From Symbiodinium natans (lineage: Eukaryota > Sar > Dinophyceae > Suessiales > Symbiodiniaceae), in assembly GCA_905221605.1 (NCBI GenBank), contig CAJNDS010002782.1:10001-72000 (forward strand): 62,000 nucleotides of DNA, written 5' to 3'. The notes beneath the pieces are model-generated. The model saw only the letters and a list, made by a program, of their open reading frames with translations. It searched no databases and was not told the origin of the DNA. Both the position numbers and the translations under genes were made by a program. Shown one piece after another: positions 44,401-54,497 of this stretch; the first letter of the stretch is position 1, and each line of letters starts with the position of its first letter.

Positions 44401-47374
44401 GGCGTCTTAACACCAGGGTGTTTTGCACCATTTTAAGTCCAGATCGAGCTCAAAGGTGTCTCAACACTACTTGGGCAGAAAACCCAAAACCAGGTGTGTC
44501 TTATGAATCGACTTTGAACCATGGAGTGTCTCGCTTGCAGAGAGATCCCAAGAAATGCAGATGCTTTTTGAGCTTGCCAGAAAGTTGCAATCGTTGGTCT
44601 GAAAAAAGGAACCTTGAAATTATTCATCAAAAAAAGTGATCCGAAAAAAAAAAAAACAGTACAGACAACACCTGACAATCAACAAAAGTAAGACGATCAA
44701 AAGGTAAAAACATCAAAAACAAGCTCTGACAACAAAACACATGTCAGATGTACTCCGGTGTTTCGCTCGCTTCGCTCGCACTTATTCACATTGTGGAAAG
44801 ACACTTTGCCTTTTCAAAACGGTTCGGTTTGGGCGTCGCGCGCAACATGGACGTCTCAGCAGTACAGTTGAACTCGTCTCGTCCTGCAGTTGATTTCTGT
44901 CCAAACGGCACTGTCAGAGGCTTTCAAAAACGCTTGTTTCAAGCAATTTCAAATCGCGGACTTGGGAGGTCAAGAGGAGCTTTTCACGGAGAAGACGCGC
45001 TTCCTGACCATTGTTCAAAGCACTTCTAAACGATGGAGTGTTGGAAGATTTGCCGGATTCCTTGGCCATTGTTTCAAGCTGCTTTTTTCATCATCTTCAA
45101 AGATGTTTGAAAGCCACTGGAACGCACCTCTTTTTGCTTTTCAGCAACCGAATCTGAGCATCGAGGTCGTGCCAGGAAAGGGGGCCTGGGGGTCCTAGTT
45201 TAGGGGGTCCATTTGGCCCGCAAAATTAACTACACCCCTCCAGCCCCCCACAGTTGCAGCCGCAACCAGCAGCAACAAGGACAACAATTCACAGGCTGCG
45301 AACACACAGACCACCTCCACAAGAGATTCTACTTCAGCTCAACACGACAGCTGTCGTTGCAGGCGTGCTGTCTGTGGACAAAAATGGAGCAGCAATTCCC
45401 TAAATTGGGGGGCCCGAAAACAGGGCCCCAAAAAGCTTCCAAAATTGGACCTACTTGTTGGCAGAAAGAGAGGAGGTCTTTTCATTGTTTTACATGCTTG
45501 GGTCCCAAATTATGACCCCAAAATGGGCCCAAAATTGGGACCCCAAAAATGGGTTCAAAACTGCTCCTGCAACCACAGCTGCAAATTCCATCACAAAAGC
45601 ACACACACACACACACAGAGACACACATTTGCAGGACAGAAGAACAAGAATTGCAAAGCTGGTCCGGCAAAAAATTTTTGCAGATCTCAAGTAACCCACT
45701 TTGGGGGGCCAGACGTGCGTTGCCAGAAATTCATGGTTGCAGGCACCCCCAATTCTGGTCCCCAAACTTGCTCCATTTCGTACTTTTGGAGACTGCATTG
45801 AGAGAACCAACACACACGACACAGAGACACACGATACAGGACAACCGACGACCGCAAGGACCGACGGACTCACAAAGAAACATGCCAAATCACCAATCGA
45901 GTTGAACTAAAGGAAGGCCAAAATGCCAAAAAAACCTCATGGACCCAAGACCAACTGAGGATCAAGACCGATTCAACTCAAATGATAAGAAACAAACCAG
46001 GGGACCCAATCGACCAGAAGCTGAGGGACCACCACAACTCACAACAAGGGAAAAGGACAGACTGAGCTCAAAGGACTGAATCCAAAGCACAACAACTTCG
46101 AATCTGTTGGAACAGATCCGACCAGCAACATCTAAGGAACATGGACACAAACATGAAACAGACAACAAACGCAGAGAGAGAACAAACAGGAGATTAAAAG
46201 CAAAACACGAAAAAACAACCAACAATCAACAGACCCAAGCTCCAGGACCCAAGATCGGACACTTGGAAGACCAAGATGTGTGTTGTGGTTTTTCGACGTT
46301 TTGGCAGGAGTCGTGTGTGTCATGGAGTGTGTCCATCAGCAGCTGAATGGGACAAGGCAAGACTCAGAGTAAGGATAAAATCAGCACCAAGACCTTGAAA
46401 AAGACTTAGAACCAACAGGACCGATCCAGCGACTCTGGAGACTCAGGGACTCCAAAAGAAATTTTGAACCAAAAGAGTCTCAAGGACCACTTTAATAACC
46501 TGACTTTTGAACCAAGGGGGGGCGTCTTAACACCAGGGTGTTTTGCACCATTTTAAGTCCAGATCGAGCTCAAAGGTGTCTCAACACTACTTGGGCAGAA
46601 AACCCAAAACCAGGTGTGTCTTATGAATCGACTTTGAACCATGGAGTGTCTCGCTTGCAGAGAGATCCCAAGAAATGCAGATGCTTTTTGAGCTTGCCAG
46701 AAAGTTGCAATCGTTGGTCTGAAAAAAGGAACCTTGAAATTATTCATCAAAAAAAGTGATCCGAAAAAAAAAAAAACAGTACAGACAACACCTGACAATC
46801 AACAAAAGTAAGACGATCAAAAGGTAAAAACATCAAAAACAAGCTCTGACAACAAAACACATGTCAGATGTACTCCGGTGTTTCGCTCGCTTCGCTCGCA
46901 CTTATTCACATTGTGGAAAGACACTTTGCCTTTTCAAAACGGTTCGGTTTGGGCGTCGCGCGCAACATGGACGTCTCAGCAGTACAGTTGAACTCGTCTC
47001 GTCCTGCAGTTGATTTCTGTCCAAACGGCACTGTCAGAGGCTTTCAAAAACGCTTGTTTCAAGCAATTTCAAATCGCGGACTTGGGAGGTCAAGAGGAGC
47101 TTTTCACGGAGAAGACGCGCTTCCTGACCATTGTTCAAAGCACTTCTAAACGATGGAGTGTTGGAAGATTTGCCGGATTCCTTGGCCATTGTTTCAAGCT
47201 GCTTTTTTCATCATCTTCAAAGATGTTTGAAAGCCACTGGAACGCACCTCTTTTTGCTTTTCAGCAACCGAATCTGAGCATCGAGGTCGTGCCAGGAAAG
47301 GGGGCCTGGGGGTCCTAGTTTAGGGGGTCCATTTGGCCCGCAAAATTAACTACACCCCTCCAGCCCCCCACAGT
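41461..47374. repeat. 2.12-kb unit tandemly repeated 2.8 times
   Basis: Units start at CTTTGGGGGGCCAGACGTGC at 41461, 43581 and 45699 (periods 2120 and 2118). The third ends after 1676 bp at CCCCACAGT (47374). Copies are almost identical; differences I see are small indels: ACTAAAGG/ACTAGG, the length of an A run near 42528/44643/46763, and AAGTTAAAAACCC/AAGTAACCC at the 1-2 versus 2-3 junctions. Each unit contains (AC)n tracts, A-rich runs, an inverted block around CCCCAAAATGGGCCC, and a coding-like plus segment after CCTGCAG (SVQTALSEAFKNACFKQF...). A 238-codon open frame at 43073-43787 is broken by a 4-nt change in the next copy. No rRNA, 5S, U RNA or spliced-leader sequence is in the unit. 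Confidence 0.95.
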
Positions 47375-47517
47375 ACGTGCGCAAGATGTGCAGGGTATGC
47401 GGTCACGCAACCCGTAAGAGGCGCGAGCACGTCTACGTCAACACCCCTGAGACGTGTGAGCGAGGTAGAACGAAGAGCACCTCTGTCTGCTGCGTCTTCA
47501 TCGATGACTCGGTGTAA
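47374..47517 (+). CDS. Candidate terminal exon with Cys/His motif
   Basis: It starts right where the 2.12-kb array ends, after the acceptor-like CCCCACAG: YVRKMCRVCGHATRKRREHV... and stops with TAA after CVFIDDSV. C-x2-C-x2-H could bind zinc. Two other frames are also open, which lowers confidence. If real, the array lies in the upstream intron and the repeated CCCCACAG is the splice acceptor. Confidence 0.4.
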   Translation, partial: YVRKMCRVCGHATRKRREHVYVNTPETCERGRTKSTSVCCVFIDDSV

Positions 47518-47659
47518 AACCCTTACTTTTACCCTTATTAGACCCCTGGTAAGAACCCTTACCATAACCTGCAGTCGGGCGACCGTGCTGCGCAGAATGG
47601 ACTCCAGGTGTAGTGCTCCACACTGACATTGACGAACATGTCACCATATCTCAGGAGAA

Positions 47660-48043
47660 GTGACTCGAGCAGTGGGACAACTTCTTCGCATTTCGTTCAG
47701 CCAAGCTTCTCCTTTTGGTCGAGGGGGTGGGGACGAGGAGCATGACGATGATGCGCCGAACAACGGGTGCCCCGCAAAGGACCCCGAGTTCGAGGACTAC
47801 GAAGTTGATGAGGCCGAGGCCGTCGCCCTTAATTCCCTGGAAGAGCTAGACGCCGAGCTTCCCAGTCTGGTCATGCAATCCAGCTTCAGCTGGCGACCTA
47901 CGCAGCTTTCGGGAAGGCGAAGGGGAAGAAAGGCCAAGAGCAAGGGGAAGGTAGTGCGTTCCTCCCTTACGCGTCGCATGCAGTTGCCAGCGGTGGGTTT
48001 GGCAGTTTCTTGGCTCCACCTTTCGGCTTGGGTTGCGGCGTAG
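47660..48043 (+). pseudogene. Ty1/copia-like Gag remnant (tentative)
   Basis: An acidic stretch DYEVDEAEAVALNSLEELDA is followed, after a frame change near 47880, by QLQLATYAAFGKAKGKKG. This order resembles the Gag tail of dinoflagellate copia elements (acidic region, then AAFGKAKGKGKGK). No protease, integrase or RT is nearby, and no LTR was found. A (GT)n-rich tract follows at 48170-48225. Confidence 0.3.
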
Positions 48044-48444
48044 GTTGTCTTCGAAATACCTAACAACGCCATGATTTCAGTATCAAGCGTCTCCCCACAC
48101 CAAGGGGACACTGTTCGAGTGTTTGCAGCCACAAGGGCAATGTGCTTTTTGCCCTTAGATTCACTGCTGGTGCTGTGCGTGTGCGTGTGTGCGTGTGTGC
48201 GTGTGTGCGTGTGTGCGTTTGTTCGACCACCTCTCTGGGCCCGGCAAATCCCAGGCTCGGATTGCCCGGAGCGTTGAACTCTGCACCGGAGCCCCGATGA
48301 CGCATGTGAAGGGGCAAAAAAGGCTCCGAGGGACCGTTTCCGTAGGCCAGAGAGACCCAGGTCGACACTCACTCACTCACTCGTTCAGCCAAGCCTAAGG
48401 CACTAAAACCAGCAAAACCATCGAAAACCACCAGGTTTTCAGCT

Positions 48445-48633
48445 ATGGTGATCAAAGCCCACTTTCAAAGAAAACATTTTGAGTCGTCACGATCCCAAGC
48501 CTGGTTCAAGGTGCGAATCACCCGTGCAGCCAATCCTTCAGACATGTTGTGGGAAAACTTCTCAGTGCGAGGGCCAAGTCGAGGAAGAGTTCGACAGAAC
48601 CACATCAAAAGTGATGTTTGTGAGATGATATAG
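48445..48633 (+). CDS. Short exon-like frame with PSDMLWEN motif
   Basis: FKVRITRAANPSDMLWENF followed by a basic GPSRGRVRQ recalls the PSDVxWENL segment of OSCA/TMEM63-type channels in protists. Only about 60 codons are present, ending in TGA-TATAG context. It lies 240 bp upstream of the ARM-TIR gene. Assignment is a weak resemblance only. Confidence 0.28.
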   Translation: MVIKAHFQRKHFESSRSQAWFKVRITRAANPSDMLWENFSVRGPSRGRVRQNHIKSDVCEMI

Positions 48634-48871
48634 GATGATTTAATTTTCATCATATTTAAGACTGAAGATATTTCCGCGATCTCAGAAATGGCGATTTTTT
48701 GGCGAAGCTTTTTTCCATCACGCTTTTCAGTTTGAGAACATCTTACAACTGGCTTTATGCGTATGTGTCTGCGGGATGGCTCAGCATTGGTGTCTGCTGC
48801 AAGTTGATGACAAAGACATCACGGACATCTGTCAGATCTGACAACAGTTGATAGCTTCAAAAGTTGACGCA

Positions 48872-51130
48872 ATGGATAAAATCCAAGGCAGTGAACAAAG
48901 AGCATCAAACGCTTCACACCAAACAGAAAAAATCAACATCGTCACATCCTCCAAGCTCGCCATGCCCAGGGATGAGATCATACGGAACATCCGAGTGCTT
49001 GATCACCCTGAAGCTGACGATGAGGAGAAGAGCCAGGCAGCGCAACTTTTGGCCAGCTTCGCTCAGGGTGGCGAATGGATCCAGTCGGAGATCGCGGAAG
49101 AAGGTGGCTTGATGCCCTTGGTGGCCCTGCTGGAGGGGGGCCCCGAATCGAAAAGCAAGGCGGCCTTTGCGTTGCGCTGCTTGGCCAAGGACAATGACAA
49201 AGTGGGGATGGCCATTGTAGCTTGTGGTGGTCGCGAAGGACTGGAGGCCTTGGCCAACTGTAAGGGTACTGATGATGGGAAGGATCATGCTCTGGAAGCT
49301 TTGAAGTTGTTGCCTGCAGAGTTTTCGGAACCACCCAAGAAGGACTTGGACAAGATGCGAAAGCAAATCGAAGAACTTGACAGCAGGACCAGTGACCGAA
49401 ACAAGGGGAAGGCTGCGAAGGCTTTGGGAGACTTGGCACAGCAAGGTGCTCCGACCCAGCAGGCTATTGAGGCTGCTGGTGCCCTTGAGCCTCTGGTAGA
49501 TCTTCTGAGTTGGGGCGATCATTTTGCGAAGATGAATGCTGCCTATGCATTGCGCTGGTTGGCCTTCAACAACCTCCGGGTGAGTTGGGCCATGGTGGTG
49601 TGTGGTGCCCGGGAACCGCTGCAGAAGTTGGAAAATGCAGAAGGGGCTGATGACGAGGTCAGGGACGGGAGGATAAACGCTGGGGCAGCTTTGAAGTGCT
49701 TGCCTGCATGTTCGGAGGATGACTTGTACCAGATCCGCATGAAGGTCCAAGTGCTGAGAGACCCCAACAGCAGTGAAAACCAGATGTCGGACGCGGCCAT
49801 GGATTTGGGAGACTTGGCGCTGCACGGTGCTCCAACACAGCTGGCCATTGAGGCCGCCAAAGCTTTGCCCCTCTTGGTGGCGATGCTCTACGAGAGCAAG
49901 CGTCAAAGTGCTGCTGTTTTCGCTTTACGTTGGTTGGCCACGAACAATCTCCGGGTCGCCAAAGCCATTGTGGCCTGCGGTGCCCGGGAACCGCTGACAA
50001 ACTTGTTGCGCGGTGATGGCGACGCCCAGGAGACCTTGAAGTTGTTGCCTGACGATCCAAAAAAGGCTGAGCCAAAGGCGGAGCCAAAGGTTGAGCCAAA
50101 GGCTGAGCCAAAGACATCTGGTGAGTTCAATCTCAAACAACTGAAGTCTGAAATGAAGGCTTTAGAGACTGGAAGCAAAACAGTTCAATGCAAAGCTGCA
50201 GAACAGCTGGGAAGTTGGGCAGCCATGTCAGATGAGAAGCGAGCTGCGATCAACAAGGCTGGTGGATGCGAAGCTCTGGTGGCATTGGTGGTCTACGGCA
50301 GTGAGGATGCCAAATGGCACGCTGCCAGGGCCCTCCGAAATCTGGCCAACCATGCTGAGGCCAAAGAGAATATCTTGAAAGCTGATGGCATTGCAATACT
50401 GACCCCCATTGCGAAGCATGGCAAGGGCAAAGCAAAAGAAGCAGCCAGTGAAGCTTTGAACTTGCTCTCTTTGCTTGATTCCGAAGCCAAGCCGCCAGCA
50501 GAACCAGCCGCAACTTCCATCCCAAGTGGTGCGGGAACGAGAGTGGCGATGTTTTCTGCCAGGTTCGATGGAGGACCCATTGAAAAGAAGCTTGGTTCTT
50601 TTTTGGTTTCATTTTAGCTTTCTATTGTTCTTTCTCTGTTTGACAACAAATGTGGTCCCTGAGTCCGAACTCTGAACATTTTTCTGAGGAAATTCCGCCA
50701 AGTCTTCAAGATTCTTCGGGACCACCACTACGACGTCTTGATGGTCGCTGCTGATGCTGGAGAGAGTTTTGGTGATTTGACCACCCAATATCTTGGGCGA
50801 CTGAAGAGAGAGGAGGGCACCATGTTAGCAGTTTGCACCAAGAATTACGGTGAGATGACAGACTCCGCCTACTCGGCACATAAGGAGCTGAAATTTGCCT
50901 TGGACTATGAGAAGTTTGTGAAAGTTTTGCCACTGAAAGTGGAAGAGACATACCCACCAGAGCCAGCCGGTGGTCCAAAGCACAAGCATGACAAGGATTT
51001 TTTAGCCCAAAGCTACATCCTCAGTGTCTTCAAGCCCTGCGTGGTGTACCTTGATTGTCAAGGCAAATCCGAGAGAGACATTGCGGCTGAGATTGCCAAC
51101 TACTTGCAAAAGTATCCAGCGGACACATAG
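48872..51130 (+). CDS. Armadillo-repeat protein with C-terminal TIR domain (SARM1-like architecture)
   Basis: Exon 1 is 48872-50589 and exon 2 is 50689-51130, joined over a 99-nt GC-AG intron; total 719 codons. Start: the first in-frame ATG (48872); MPRDEII at residue 31 is an alternative. Residues about 33-545 hold four roughly 115-residue ARM/HEAT-type units with GAPTQQAIEAAGALEPLV and AFALRCLAKDN-type helices; units 2 and 3 are the closest pair (ALRWLAxNNLRV, VCGAREPL). An EPKA-rich linker (about 388-415) separates unit 4. From about 554 a TIR-like fold follows: beta-A TRVAMFSARFDGGPI, YDVLMVAADAGESFG, then VCTKNYGEM and SAYSAHKELKFAL. Glu639 in AHKEL is where NADase TIRs keep their catalytic Glu. 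Without splicing, exon 1 stops at 50617, 10 codons past the junction. NAD cleavage is inference; scaffold function is possible. Near-intronless, unlike genes A-C, which suggests retroposition. Confidence 0.78.
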
Positions 51131-52470
51131 GGGCCCCCAAAGTAGCAACATGACGGTCGACTCAGATTGAACATGGGGCCACTCTTTTTGTCCAATGTTT
51201 CACGTCATGTTAATGTGTCTCACCTGAAGTGATCAAAAGTCGCCAACGTCGGAAAAAACACCAAGAATGACCAACCAGCAATTGGGCTTTCAGCTTTTTA
51301 CGCAATTCTCATACCAGGCTATACCTTAAGCTGCTTCATTCATTGAGGCCTCTCACCAGACATGCGCCACTAGTTGCGGGGGAAGACTTATGCCTTTCTA
51401 GCATCTAAATCCCTGAAGAGCCCAAACCCTGCACCCTCGAGGTCCCTGAGACAGGTGCAAAGAAGCCGCTGAAGCGTTTTAGGCTCAGGGCTTATGGCCT
51501 TACAAACCCCAAACCCCAAACCCCAAACCCCAAACCCCAAACCCCAAACCCCAAACCCCAAACCCCAAACCCCAAACCCCAGACCCCAAACCCCAAACCC
51601 CAAACCCCAGACCCCAAACCCCAAACCCCAAACCCCAAACCCCAAACCCAAAGCCCTAAACCCTAAACCCTAAACCTTGCGCCCGACTGCTGGCTCCACT
51701 AGCAGCGCGGCCCCAGAAGCCCGGCCATCAGCCGCATGAACTCGGTGGGCGTTGGTGGATTTAGGGTTTAGGGTTTAGGGTTTGGGGTTTAGGCCTTGGG
51801 GCTCGAGGTTTTGTAGTGGAGGGCGTGTAGGGTTTAGACAGGGTTGAAGGGGCATTTGAAGGCTTTAAGGCTGGCTCACGGTGCTTTTGGGACTTGAGGG
51901 TTTGAGCGCTGAAGGCTTTCACCTTTAGGGCTTCAGGGAGGGTTTAGGGTATTTTGGGGTTGAGGGTCTATCAAGGTCGAGGGTTGAAGGGTTGAAGACT
52001 TTAAGGTTCAGGTTCAGTGTTTAGGGTTTGGGGTTTTTCGGCTTTGGGGTTTAGGGTTTTCGGCTTTAAGGTGTGAAGGCTGCGGCTGGGGCTTCAGGGT
52101 TTAACATGACAGAGGCTTGCTGTAAGCTCTGCCAAACTGCAAACCCTAGAGCATAGACCCAAAAACCCTGTATCCGAAACCGGCATGTTTCCTCAGATGC
52201 TCCTCCTCTGACGATGTGCACATAGGGGCTTTTTGCAAAGTGAGGGCCTCACCCCCTGGCCCGGCCCATTTGGAGGTACCTCCCATCATGGGTAAGCCTC
52301 CAGGGGCATGCCATCGAGCTTTTTGCCTTGTCTGTGGACCAGATCAACCTTCCTCTGTCTGGGGATTACCTTCCACCTGGCCCTTTCCTCCACCTGTGTC
52401 ACCTCCTTCAGCAGCCATGTTCTGTCTGGCGTTATTTGTCGGAGGACCTGAACCCAAAACAACACTCTGA
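51131..52470. repeat. TTTGGGG heptamer array and degenerate TTTAGGG region
   Basis: 51503-51655 is a run of CCCCAAA on + (the G-rich TTTGGGG variant on -), about 20 units, followed by CCCTAAA to 51675. 51760-52080 contains scattered, diverged TTTAGGG words mixed with GAAGGCTTTAAGG text. The plus frame 52216-52470 (Pro-rich) is unassigned. Nothing else is seen. Confidence 0.85.
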
Positions 52471-52497
52471 CTCGGCAATAACTCTATCAGCATGAAA

Positions 52498-52760
52498 AGC
52501 CCTAAACCCTCAAACCCTAAAAGACGTTAAGCACCAAACCCTAACCCCCAAAACGCCCACACCCGCAAACTACCCAAACCTCCTAAACTCCTAAACCCCA
52601 AACTCCTGAAACCCTAAACCCTAAGCTCGAAACTCTAAACCCCGAAACTCCCACACTCCCTACAGCCTACCCTTACCCGAAACCCTTTTCCCTAAATCTT
52701 AAACCTTAAACCATATTCCGAAACCTAAGCTCTAAACCTAAACCCTTGAAGGTCGCCTGC
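52498..52760. repeat. Decayed CCCTAAA array
   Basis: CCCTAAA words with many one-base changes (AAACTCCTGAAACCC, AAACCTAAGCTC). It is older than the arrays in gene introns judging by divergence. Confidence 0.7.
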
Positions 52761-52879
52761 TTCAGCTCAAGGGAGAGTCCCAACACCCGAAAGGCCTGCA
52801 CCCGACTGCATGAGAGGCTGGGCGTTTGAAGTACGCATGTACAGGTAGTGCAAGATTTCGTCCATCCACCGAAGGTCTA

Positions 52880-53210
52880 CACTCAACAAGTCAATGCTGC
52901 CAAAATGCTGGAAAATCAGCATTTTGCTGTTCTAGACAATTAAGAAGCTAGAAAAAACTGTATTTCCTGTAAAAGCAACAAATGCATGCAAAAGGACAGT
53001 CAAAATGACAGTCAACACTCAGTCAACACTCAGTCAACACTACAGTCAACACTACAGTCAACACTGCCAAAATGCTGGAAAAACAGGACATTAAGAAGCT
53101 AAGAGACTTATTTTCCTTCAAGACGACTGAATTGTGGAATCTGCTGGTTGTTCCAGGGTTTTCGTAGTGTTGAATGTAGTGTTGACTGAGTGTTGACTGA
53201 GTGTTGCTGC
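52880..53210. repeat. Inverted repeat with tandem GTTGACTGA-type subrepeats
   Basis: The left arm holds CAGTCAACACTCAGTCAACA and CTACAGTCAACACTACAGTC units (53000-53065). The right arm holds the complementary GTGTTGACTGAGTGTTGACT (53165-53205). Outside and inside, GCCAAAATGCTGGAAAA is repeated directly at about 52898 and 53067. The loop (53066-53160) contains TTAAGAAGCTA. It looks like a MITE with internal duplications. Confidence 0.7.
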
Positions 53211-53265
53211 TATTTTGCACGTATTTGAAGCACCTTGGGAGTTCGTATCATCCAAAAATAGGGGT

Positions 53266-54260
53266 ACACCCTAAACCCTAAACCCTAAACCCTAAACCCG
53301 AACCTCCCTATTTTCAGAAGCCCCCTTATGAAGCACGTCGAAGATGAGGTCAGAAGTTTGGGGTTTAGCGGCTTAAAGTTGAGGGTTTGGGGCTTAGGGT
53401 TCGCGCGCATCTCCAACCAGCGCTGTCCCACCTCGGGCCAGACTCTCAGACCATGTGTTGTTTTGTTTCTGTGTTTATTACTTGTTTTTATCCGGGGGGA
53501 GTGGTTTTGGATTTGGGGTTCCGGGTTTTTCCTGAAGACAAAAGACGGAGGCCTAGCCCACGACCGAAACGAGGCTCAAACGAAACCCTTAAACCCATTG
53601 CTTCACCTTTGAACCTTCAAAACGCCCTCAAAACCCTCGACCCCTAAAACCTAAACCTCCTCAAAGCCCGAAAACCATAACCTCTAAGCTCCTCAAACCC
53701 CCAGAAACCCCTAAACCCTCAACTCTCCTTAAACCCTAAACCCATAATATCACCCTAAACTCTGAACTCTTTCCCCGTAAAAGCATCTTTAAGTCCCACC
53801 CCCAAACCCTAAACCCTAAACCCCAAACCCTAAACCCTATGGCCTCAGAAAGTGTTTTGGGTTAATTTACTTAAACTCAGCTTGTCAGCTGTTGAGACAG
53901 TAACTTGGAAAGTTCAGAATGAGACCACATACAATTTCTATTTATTTTGTCTTGAGGGTTTAGGGTTTAGGGTTTAGGGTTTGAGTTTAGGGTTTAGGGT
54001 CTGCTTAGGGTTTAGGATTTAGGGTTTAGGGTTTCGGGTTCAGGGTTTAAGGCGGGTTTAGGGTTCTTGGTTTGGGGTTCAGGGTTTAAGGTTCCTTGTG
54101 GAGGTTTGGAGTTTCAGGTTTTTGGGATGGGGTTTAGGGTTCAAGGTTCGGTTTAGGGTTCGTTGGGTTTGGGGCTGAAGGTTCGTGGGGTTTAGAGCTT
54201 AAGGTTCATGCTGGAGGTTTGGAGTTTTGAGGGTATTTGGGGTTTAGGGGTTGAGGGGGT
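53266..54260. repeat. Telomere-like arrays, cluster 4
   Basis: CCCTAAA at 53266-53302 and 53800-53840, degenerate between 53640 and 53760; TTTAGGG at 53955-54075 and, degraded, to 54260. A plus frame across 53387-53647 follows the repeats and is not convincing. Confidence 0.8.
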
Positions 54261-54497
54261 TGAGGTTCAGACATTCGGGTCGGACGTGCCGAGGGTTGAC
54301 GAGTTGTTTGGGCGCCGACCCACCCGGGGGTGTGGGAGGCGGGAGGGGGGCAAATTACGCGAAGGCACACACGTTTCCAACGCAGTCCAACAATGTTCAT
54401 TGGTGCTTTGCTTTCCCCCCTGCTGTGAGCTTGCTGAACCCTCGTCCTGTGAAGTCAGCACGCACTTTGAATAGCAAGAAACTTCTACAGGCTGAAA

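Noticed and set aside
41461-47374. Plastid minicircle, rDNA spacer, 5S or spliced-leader RNA array
   Set aside because: The unit has no recognisable plastid gene, rRNA, 5S or spliced-leader sequence. Unit size alone is not evidence.
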